Source: Stomoxys calcitrans
Taxonomy: Eukaryota; Arthropoda; Insecta; Diptera; Muscidae
Reading direction: 5' to 3'
Length of the DNA: 64,000 nt
Assembly: GCF_963082655.1 (NCBI RefSeq)
Contig: NC_081552.1
Span: 57,392,561 to 57,456,560 of the forward strand
Position 1 is the first letter of the stretch, and every line of letters begins with the position of its first letter. A program made the translations under genes and the position numbers. The notes under the pieces were generated by a model. The model was not told where the DNA came from, did not search any database, and saw only the letters and a program-made list of their open reading frames with translations. Positions 56,723 to 64,000 of the stretch are shown piece after piece.

Positions 56723-57019
56723 CAACCGAACCTCTATATCACGGCAGGTTTGAATGGTATTTATGAGAATACCATAACGGTATTTAACAGGTTAATGTCT
56801 TTCTTAAAGACCAATCGCTACCCATAGAACCAATGAATTTAAACTCCCACCACAAATTAGATAAGTTCTGACCCAACATCCGGCCGTCTTAATTTCTGTT
56901 GGCCTTTACATAATGGCAACGAATGACACCGCTGAAATATATTGTCGACAGTATTTAAACAGGGCCGCAGAATTTGGTCGTGGTGAATTTTGGAGTCGGG
57001 GCAAACTTACCCAACTCCG

Positions 57020-57350
57020 AACCGAACTGTGGAGGTGGCGATCCCCGTCATGCTCCTGTAGATGAGCAAGCACGTTCCGGTCTAAAGGACCGATCGCCGC
57101 GGGAATAGGGTTTCCATTGGTTATTTAAAGGCACCAGTGCAAGAGCCGGTGCCGCTCGGCCTCTCACTGAGACTCTCCTCTCGATACCGCTGAGTGTCCG
57201 CGACTGCCGTTGCAGCTACTCCATATGGAGTATTCCACTATCCGCAACCTGTGGACGCGCACGGTAGCTCGCAGCTAAGCTTCTCGTGACAGAAATGAAC
57301 ACCACACAGATCGGACCTCATTGTTCCAGCTATTCCGTGCAGGGAACCAC
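57020..57350 (-). mobile_element. SINE-like element, copy 3
   Basis: Reverse orientation, from 'ctgtggaggtggcgatcccc' near the tail end to 'ttccagctattccgtgc' at the 5' end. It is missing a segment between 'ttatttaaaggc' and 'accagtgcaagagccgg'. The CAA tail itself is lost. Confidence 0.7.
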
Positions 57351-58566
57351 AATGTATTTAAGCGCTGTTAAATGTTAATGAGAGGACAAGGCATTGGGAT
57401 GTCTAACGGGGCGGTCCTCTATTCGGTAAGACTTCTTACAGTCTCTTTTTAGTTTTTGTTTATATTTTTCTAATGGTTTTCGTCTTTTTTCTTTCCTATT
57501 TCGTTTCTCACTAGGACGATAACAATGGACCAAATGTCTCCCAGTGAATCGGTTGGTTATTGCGGTTACCAGGCACGTATCCTTTAACCTAACTTAACTC
57601 AGTGGGGTACCGTTGTTGGCAATCCTCTCAAATACTTCTTATAATATACCATACCCTTAACAAAAAGTTTAAGTTTGTTTGATTATTATCATTTCGTAGG
57701 TTTAATTTGCATTCTAATATTTTACGTTAAATATGTATATTGTTAGCAGAAATTGTAACCACTTTTTTGCATAATGATTTGATCATCCAACATTGCATCA
57801 AAACTTTATATAATAATGACTATTAGGGGTGTGCGTATTATCAATCATTACACGAATCTGCCGTTGATGTAAGCATATTGTTTTTGTCACAAAGAAGCGA
57901 ACCGCACGTCGCCACAAATTATGAAAATGCTATTCCAACATCTTTGGTTGCAATGTAGAATGCAAATTCCACCTGCCAGCTTTTAAATTTATACATTTAA
58001 TTGTTTTCATTAGAACCGAAAATACTCTAAACAGCAATGCGCCCAAAACAAAAACCCAAGCAGCCCAGCAATCATTAGCAATATAGTACGTAGAAACTGC
58101 TGCCTACAAACGAAAAAAAATAAAGATGCATAAAAAAAGAAAATGACTTAACACGTCTATTTTAGAAAAACGCAGTGGTTGTATTTCAACAAACACCATT
58201 GTATTGAATCATCTAAAATAGATGATAGAATGCGATACTTGACCTACAAGACCATATTGAACGTTAGGGCATGTAACCATAAGTAATAGTAATTCACGTG
58301 CAAACAGTCCCACCTTTTTTTGATAAAATAGCAATTTCTTGGCAAAGATACCTTACCACATAACGAATTTATTAAGAATTTACTAGGCAGTTTCAAATGT
58401 AACGGAGAATTCATTGAGAATAATCCTAAGTGTCAAACATATATAGCTATAAATGGAACACCAAATATAAGTTAGTCCAAATAAAAAAATAACTACAAAT
58501 TAATTGCAGATGTTTGTCTCTTTCCATTCCACAATTATTTTATATGTACGATAGTAAGCATTATCG
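57351..58566. other. Intronic sequence, nothing recognised
   Basis: AT-rich. A short 'ctttaacctaacttaactca' at 57581-57600 may be a retroposon end, but the sequence before it is not identifiable. Confidence 0.35.
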
Positions 58567-58612
58567 GCACGGTCTGCCGCCCAGTGTACAAACTGCTACA
58601 GAAACAACAACA
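58567..58612 (+). repeat. 3' fragment of a short LINE derivative
   Basis: 'ggcacggtctgccgcccagt' then 'gtacaaactgctacag' and a CAACAAC tail. The 5' half is missing. Confidence 0.55.
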
Positions 58613-59040
58613 GAGTAAACAAGGACAAGTAACTTGATACTCCTGACTATATAAATTGCAGTAACATGCGCGAAGGTTTTGTAAAGTCTATCAAATTTGG
58701 ACACCTACTGTTTTGGGATAGTTGGTGGTCGGAATCTTTACGACATCGATTCTCAACATTCAATTTAAAAATTACATCAACTAGTGAGCCTGAAGCCATC
58801 GTACAATCACCCGCATATGATACGATTTCAATGACCTCCGAAAGTGATGGAATATAGGATAGCTGGAGTTAAAATAGTTCCGGAGATATCACCTCATCCT
58901 TGGCTAGTTTGAAAAGAGGTTGCAGTTTTTAATTCGCCCCATGCCACCATGGACATAACCCTAAGCCAGTTATCGGTTTGTTGTGCGCTCCAAATATTAA
59001 TAAGTAACTTAAAAAAATCAAAGTCAACAATTCCGCACCC
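58613..59040. other. Intronic sequence, nothing recognised
   Basis: A 63-codon plus-strand frame at 58666-58857 has no recognisable domain. Confidence 0.35.
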
Positions 59041-59485
59041 TGTGAGCACCACACAGGCTGGGACATTGAGGTCCGATCTGTGTGGTGTTTATTGCTGTCA
59101 CGAGAAGCTTAACTGCGAGCTACCGGGCTCGTCAACAGGTTACGGATAGTGGAATGCTCCATATGGAGTAGCTGCAACGGCAGTCGTGGACAATCAGCGG
59201 TATCGAGCGGAGAGTTGTTGTTGTAGCAGTGTGTTGTACACTGAAGCGGCAACCCTTGCCGATGAAGAACTTCGTCAATCCGGTACGTACAACCGGCTGC
59301 CATGGAATTGATTGTGCGGAGAGTCCGAACGGCACCTTGCACTCTTGCACAAATACTGAGTGCCTATGATGCTCGATATAACAAGGCGAGTTATTGGCAC
59401 CTCTAAATAACCAATGGCCACCTTGTTTCCATGGCGATCGGTCCTTTGACGAGAATCGCCACCTCCACATGAAAATGTGGCTACA
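59041..59485 (+). mobile_element. SINE-like element, copy 4, interrupted by a short LINE derivative
   Basis: Starts GTGAGCACCACACAGGCTGG, contains GGTCCGATCTGTGTGG (weakly like a Pol III B box), and ends AAAATGTGGCTACAACAACA. It is split at 59215-59323 by copy F and its 8-bp duplication. Short indels and the loss of 'gagcttgctcatac'-type sequence distinguish it from copy 6. Confidence 0.75.
59215..59315 (-). mobile_element. Short internally deleted LINE derivative, copy F
   Basis: A 101-bp element on the minus strand with 8-bp target-site duplication GCGGAGAG (59207-59214 and 59316-59323). Read in its own sense it starts near AATCAATTCCATGGCAGCC and ends CTGCTACAACAACAA. The stem partner is GGTTGCC, which keeps pairing through a G-U wobble. 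It is nested in a SINE-like element. Confidence 0.88.
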
Positions 59486-59524
59486 ACAACAAGAAACAAA
59501 ATTCTTAAGTGTTCTTTAATCCAC

Positions 59525-59757
59525 ACCCCTATGTCGGTTCATTTCGGTTCATGTCTGCTTCATGTCTTGCGTCCCCATCTAAGTGCTGTTATCTGTTAGC
59601 CGCAGAAACCGAGCAATGACATAAGAAATGCTCCAATGTGTCCACACTTGCTTTTACTTGCCGCACCTTTTCTCCATAAGAGAGCTCGTAGTCCTTTGTG
59701 TCCCGTTATGATACCGAAAGCTATACTGTTCAACTGCGAGCTACCGGGCTCGTCAAC
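59525..59757 (-). pseudogene. LOA/I-group LINE 3' relic, plus a SINE scrap
   Basis: Its complement reads 'tcggtatcataacgggacac', 'ggactacgagctctcttatg', 'cattggagcatttcttatgt' and 'cattgctcgg', matching the 47770-47910 region that encodes the C-terminal cysteine motif. Frames are broken. At 59727-59757 a 30-bp piece ('aactgcgagctaccgggctc') belongs to the SINE-like family. Confidence 0.65.
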
Positions 59758-60379
59758 ATCTCAAAGTTTACACTACGGGGCTTCAATTTCTTATCTCTGA
59801 ATTCCATTCCGACCATTATTGTACCTTATTGTCGTTGTTTAGCCGCGCATTTGAGAGAGATGAGCGGTTCTTAATAAGAAATGGTTGTGGTTGAATCCTG
59901 GCACGTTGTTGATGGTTTATCCTAAAATGCTGCTTGTAAACGTATGCCCATATTCACAAAACTTAAGGCAACTTTAAAGTAGGATTATTTGGTGCAGCTT
60001 CCTTATTGACCTTCTTCGAATCTACGTAGCGGCTCAGCTTATTTGGAAGAACAGTTTAATCATGCAATTTTTGCCATACTTGATTTCTAATTTTTTGTTG
60101 TCAATCGGAAAAAATTAGTCTAAAAAAAAGGCTGTTAAAGACAACCAAAATGCCCTTGAAAGAAACTAGGTGCACTCACTCTTGGTTGACATTAAGGTCG
60201 TTAAACGAGTATCTATGACATAATGACATAACATTTAAGGGAGACAAAAATTATATGGCACAGGAAAGCAAGAAAACAAAAAGTACACCCGTTCGGAAAA
60301 ACCTCATACATTGCCACAACAAAAAAAAAATACCACTACATATTATTTAAATACAAAATCTGGATAAATTCCAACTTAC
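59758..60379. other. Intronic sequence, nothing recognised
   Basis: AT-rich, with no gene or repeat family identified. Confidence 0.4.
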
Positions 60380-60403
60380 ATTATCATTGATTGGACGAGC
60401 CAT
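60380..60403 (-). CDS. Cyb5r: Cytochrome b5 reductase, first coding exon a
   Basis: ATG at 60403 opens MARPINDN, followed by donor GTAAGT in phase 0, compatible with the core exon 16.9 kb away. The eight residues differ from those of exon b, so the two promoters would give proteins differing only before the membrane anchor. Support is a start codon in a reasonable context (GCAATGG), the frame and the consensus donor. Confidence 0.65.
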
Positions 60404-61642
60404 TGCGTAAGGTTATGGTTGTCACGAAAACACTGGGGTATTCCAAAAAGAGTTTCCTCCAGCAGACAATTTGACGACGACGACAGCGGCTAATGCGTTA
60501 AATGTGGTAGGCGCTAAGTAGGAACTAATGAATCAAACTATAGAAATTTCTGCCCATAAAATATGCTTTGTAAAAAAATGGGGAATGGCTGGAATATTAT
60601 GCAATTCTTTTGTAAAGGCAGCTGTTGTGTTGTTGAACTATTCGCAGAAGACAATCAAAAGAACTCAGAGATACACAAAAGTCGTCTTAGTCTTAAATCC
60701 AGGATGTGTGTATCCACTTGAAATTCTAGTTTTTTGTACACCTTTATGTTTTTTTCTTAAGCTCCTTCTTAATGATTGCAAAGGCACATGCAAATTTGTA
60801 TTGTTGTTTGTGGGTGGCTGTCTCAACACTTAGCTTTACTTTTGATCTAACAAGTTCAATGTTCTTTCTTTGCAAAGGGTTGTTGTTGTTCACTTATTTG
60901 CGTCAGCCAGCCAATGAATTTTTTAATTTTCTTTTGACACTAGCACAGCAATTTTGTATTGGTTTTCTAGTATTGGTTGCCAATTTAGGTTTTAAGTCAT
61001 TTAGTTATTTCACCACCACACTTTGGCCAAAGAATGGAAGAAAGTTTTATTAAGTCTATTCCATGTCCAATGCCCACTATGACTGTCGTTGGGAATTTGC
61101 TTTCAATTCAATGTCCCCACATTTCGCGAATACATGGCTGGTTGCTTTCTGTCTATCTCTCTCTCTCTCGCTCTTTTTTTATTCAAACAAAACGCTACTC
61201 AAACAGATGTTTTTGCTCTCTTTGAGAATGTTGTTTTTTGCGCGGTTTTTACTTGACAAAAACAACAATGCAATAATTGAGCAGATGTTGACAGCAACAG
61301 AAGATGCCGACATACCGACACATAGAAACACGAAAGAGAGTAAAAAGATACTATATACCGGCGTTTCTTTCAATAAACAATTTATTATTTTTATCTCACC
61401 TACACAAAAGAAAGGTCTACTAAAAACTTGAAAGATGGATGTTTTGGACTAAATTATTTTAGTCTCTAAATTTGCGAAACTAGCAAAAAATGTTCTTCAC
61501 AAATGTAAAACCAATAAAAAAATGGTATTAGGCGTGTTTACATATCCTATGCATGTACAGTATCTATGTATATTTCGCTTATATAAGCCGTTTTTGCTTA
61601 AAAAACACATAGAGTAAGTTCTCCTAAGTTCGGCGTGTAACA
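60404..61642. other. Sequence upstream of the reductase gene; no further gene recognised
   Basis: Immediately 5' of exon a on the minus strand. Open frames at 60528-61053 and 61034-61431 on the plus strand are low-complexity, with hydrophobic stretches from T-rich DNA and no domain. No TATA box is evident near the start codon. Confidence 0.35.
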
Positions 61643-62017
61643 GTTGTTGTTGTTTTGTTGTAGCCACATCTTCATGTGGAGGTGACGATTCTCGTCAAGC
61701 TCCTGTATGAGCAAGCTCATTGCATTCCAAATTACCGACCGCCGCGGGAACAAGGTGGCCATTGATTATTTAAAGACGCCAATAACTCGCCTTGTCATAT
61801 CGAGCATCATTGGCACTCAGTATTTGTGCAAGAGCCGATGCCGCCCGACCTCTCACTGAGACAGCTACTCCGTATGGAGCATTTTACTATCCGCAACCTG
61901 TTTACGCGCCCGGTAGCTCGCTGCTAAGCTTCTGTGTTCCACACCACACAGATCGGACCTCAATGTTGCAGTTGTGTGGTGCTCACAGCTATCCCGTGCC
62001 GGGCAAGTACTAGTAGT
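61643..62017 (-). mobile_element. SINE-like element, copy 6, nearly complete
   Basis: Minus strand. The tail 'gttgttgttttgttgtagcc' gives TGGCTACAACAAAACAACAA at the 3' end. The body includes 'gaggtgacgattctcgtcaa', 'gaccgccgcgggaacaaggt' and 'tcaatgttgcagttgtgtgg', and the 5' end reads from 'cccgtgccgggca'. A stretch between 'ctcactgagac' and 'agctactccgtatgg' is missing. The most complete member of the family in this window. Confidence 0.75.
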
Positions 62018-62379
62018 CGGCACTTGTTTTTTTTTTATTACAAATAAATAAGAATATGTAATATTTTCTATTTAAAAAAAATGATCAATAAACAGCAATA
62101 ATATCCTTGGCTGTCCTTGTAAACAAAAATACTTGAATGGAGATTATTGATTGGAATTGGAAGTATCGACTTTATAAGTTAAGAAAGAATAGACAAATTT
62201 AATATTTTTAATCACAAATAACTTTTAATGGTAAGGGACAATCAAAACATTTTAGTCATGAAAATTATTTTAAAAAAATATTTTTTTTTCAGTTTTTAAT
62301 TCGATGCCACCTTTAGGGACTATCAAAAAATGGATTTTCCACTAGTCAGCATTTTAGTGGCGTGAAAGTGAATTTTAGG

Positions 62380-63300
62380 AGTGAAGAATTGTTCTTCTGC
62401 TCCCCTGAGAAATCGAATTGGCAGATCGGTTTGTAAGGAAGATATATCAATATATTGTCCGATGTAGCCCATCTTCGAAATTACTCTGGATATAGATGAA
62501 ATCCAGTAATCTGTACTACGTTTAAAGCCTCCGTGGCACAGAAGTTATTTGTCCCCCTATAAATGTCAATCTACGGGCTCGAATACTGAGGAGAAAATCA
62601 GAAACTATGTCCCTTAACTGATATAATTACATTGCAGCTTCTTAATAATAAGAGCTGAAACTTGAACTGATTATTTTTTCAACCAGTGTGGGGTTTAGTT
62701 CGATTACAGAGGCCCATTTTCGAACTACATCTTAATATAACTCCTTTATAACCGATCACCTTGTTTGCCGGTTTCAGCTCAGAAAAAGAATATTTTTTAC
62801 ACGATTTGTTCAAAATTTCCAAAAATGTGTTAAATTAAATCACCTTTTATTCGAAAATTGTCTATATCGTATCAGATTATGATAAAGCCGCCACATAGAT
62901 CGATCTCCCAATTAAGGTTTTGAGCATATAAAAGGCTAATTTTTAAGCTGATTTCGCAAAGTTTTGAAAAAATGCGTTTTAGAGAGAGATACGGGTATGA
63001 TACACTCCATATTCGAGTCGAATATTATCCATATCGGACCATATTTGGATAAATCTTCTATATAGATACTACTTCTCGATTGAACTTCTTGGCTTCATAA
63101 ATGGCTTATTTTTAACCGATTTCCCTGAAATTTGGATATTAGGGTAGTATTGACCTTTCTACATCCTTTCCTCATAGGGTCCACACCGAATCTTGGTTGA
63201 ATGTAGCTTTTATATATACCGATCTCCAGACAAGAAATGCATCTATGGTTGTGGGCATCTAATTTTAGGCTCGGGCTAGCTTGATTTTTTTCCTTGTTTT
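62380..63300 (+). repeat. Highly decayed DINE-1-like repeats
   Basis: Scattered phrases such as 'attgtccgatgtagcccat', 'ttgtctatatcgtatcag', 'accgatttccctgaaatttgg' and 'tttatatataccgatctcc' follow the family wording at roughly 150-200-bp intervals, without recognisable ends. Confidence 0.5.
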
Positions 63301-63338
63301 TTTTTGTGTTAAGTTTGCGAGTAAATGATACCTTGTTT

Positions 63339-63542
63339 GAAAGTGCTTACAAAGTCCTACAAAAGAATACCCTAATGTATGGGGTATCTCGTATTGTGTG
63401 CAAAATATAGACCTTTCAATTTTTGTTTTTTAAATTTGAACTGAATTTGGCTAAAGTTTCAAGGAACAAAATTGGAAGGTTTATATTTTGCACACTATTA
63501 AAGATTTCCCATAAATTGGGGAATTCTTTTGTAAGCACTTTT
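63339..63542. repeat. Imperfect ~85-bp inverted repeat (hairpin)
   Basis: The left arm contains 'aaagtgcttacaaagtccta' and 'gtgtgcaaaatatagacctt'. The right arm complements it with 'aaggtttatattttgcacac' and 'ttgtaagcactttt'. The arms are separated by about 35 nt and differ at perhaps a fifth to a quarter of positions. No terminal duplication was seen. Confidence 0.7.
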
Positions 63543-63613
63543 AAATAAATGATAAAACAGCCAATACCACAATCACTTATTGTATGCAGATGTTGCTATC
63601 ATCAATAACATGC

Positions 63614-64000
63614 AAAAGCGTGCTAAGTTTGGCCGGGCCGAAGCTCCTCCACCATGTATAGTATTTATCAATTGCAACTGCAGTCGTGGACATTCAGCGG
63701 TATCGGGTGGAGAGTTTCAGTGAGAGAACGGATGGCACGAGCTCTTGTTTAAATACTGAGTGCCTGAGTTGGATATGACAAGGCGAGTTATTGGCGCCTT
63801 TAAATGGTCATAAAGGTCCCCCTGTGATCGGTTGTATGGTAACGATATTTCTCACCTAAACGAGCTTGACGAAGATCACTACCTCCATATGCAAATGTGG
63901 CAACAACAAGAGGGATTCAAGAATTTAATTTGGGAGATCGGTTTATAAGGGAGCTATATCAGGTTATGGACCAACTCAGACCATTTTCGGCATGTAGGGT
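63614..64000 (-). mobile_element. DINE-1-like element 3' end, running off the window
   Basis: Minus strand. 'aaaagcgtgctaagtttggc' with CGGGCCGAAGC is the complement of the 3' palindrome end, then 'tccaccatg' is the subterminal repeat. The body resumes after a nested SINE ('gggagatcggtttataaggg', 'agctatatcaggttatgg') to the window end. Confidence 0.65.
63672..63912 (+). mobile_element. SINE-like element, copy 7, 5' truncated
   Basis: Runs from 'gcaactgcagtcgtggacat' through 'aaatactgagtgcctgag' and 'tggatatgacaaggcgagtt' to 'catatgcaaatgtggcaaca' and the CAACAAG tail. Inserted in the DINE-1-like element. Confidence 0.7.

Larger units (their letters stand above)
30194..60403 (-). other. Cyb5r: NADH-cytochrome b5 reductase gene span
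   Basis: A split gene on the minus strand, reconstructed from exons that together match cytochrome b5 reductase from end to end with consensus GT/AG joints. Order of transcription: first exon 60380-60403 or 53056-53082, core exon 42865-43521, exon 42699-42798, then terminal exon 32297-32469 or 30194-30366. Predicted proteins are 317 or 318 aa, against about 300 for the vertebrate enzyme. The enzyme moves electrons from NADH through FAD to cytochrome b5 and is anchored in ER or outer mitochondrial membranes, feeding fatty-acid desaturation and elongation and sterol synthesis. Introns of about 9.5-17 kb and 10-12 kb are packed with transposons, while the intron between 42799 and 42864 is only 66 nt. 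Confidence 0.9.

Noticed and set aside
60528..61431. Possible new gene upstream of the reductase
   Set aside because: Overlapping frames with T-rich, hydrophobic translations, no conserved motif, no convincing splice structure and no start context beyond chance.
1..64000. tRNA or rRNA genes
   Set aside because: I looked for cloverleaf-like sequences with A and B boxes and rRNA core motifs by eye and found none convincing. The weak B-box-like GGTCCGATCTG belongs to the SINE-like family. A tRNAscan-SE or Infernal run would settle this.

Overview
This window looks like nuclear DNA of a higher fly, probably a calyptrate and possibly a muscid. The evidence is an AT-rich sequence, short phase-compatible exons separated by very long introns, and a very dense nested load of insect-type transposons (mariner, Tc1, pogo-like, Jockey-type and LOA/I-type LINEs, a Ty3/gypsy relic, and DINE-1-like Helentron derivatives with a (GTCY)n tract). 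The species assignment is inference. No bacterial-type genes, operons or CRISPR arrays are present.

One host gene can be read with confidence. NADH-cytochrome b5 reductase lies on the minus strand and spans about 60.4 kb down to 30.2 kb. It has two alternative first coding exons (60380-60403 and 53056-53082), a large core exon (42865-43521), a 100-nt exon (42699-42798) and two homologous 173-nt terminal exons (32297-32469 and 30194-30366). Both first exons end in phase 0, and both terminal exons accept the same phase, so four protein forms of 317 or 318 aa are possible. The introns are filled with transposons.

Layout from left to right. 1-5.4 kb: a pogo/Tigger-like MITE interrupted by a 77-bp retroposon, and a 354-bp tandem duplication. 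5.4-8.5 kb: a mariner copy lacking its DNA-binding domain, a mariner-derived MITE, and an internally deleted Jockey-type LINE with a 2A-like motif. 8.3-26.1 kb: two apparently identical 8,885-bp tandem copies, each holding a LOA/I-type LINE relic, a hairpin, a gypsy relic and DINE-1-like repeats. 26-30 kb: 149-bp tandem arrays, a DINE-1-like element and another MITE. 30-60.4 kb: the reductase gene and its transposon-filled introns, including an apparently intact Tc1-type transposon at 51.1-52.8 kb and a foldback element at 54.6-55.2 kb. 60.4-64 kb: retroposons, a hairpin and DINE-1-like relics.

The most coherent unusual system is a retroposon network. The LINE at 6617-8529 has a 2A-like peptide and a PHD-like finger. 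Very short (77-101 bp) elements appear to be its own 5' end joined to its own CAA-rich 3' tail, and four of them carry clear target-site duplications. A longer SINE-like family ends in nearly the same tail. The shared 5' region can form a small stem with one compensatory base-pair change, which suggests a selected RNA structure.
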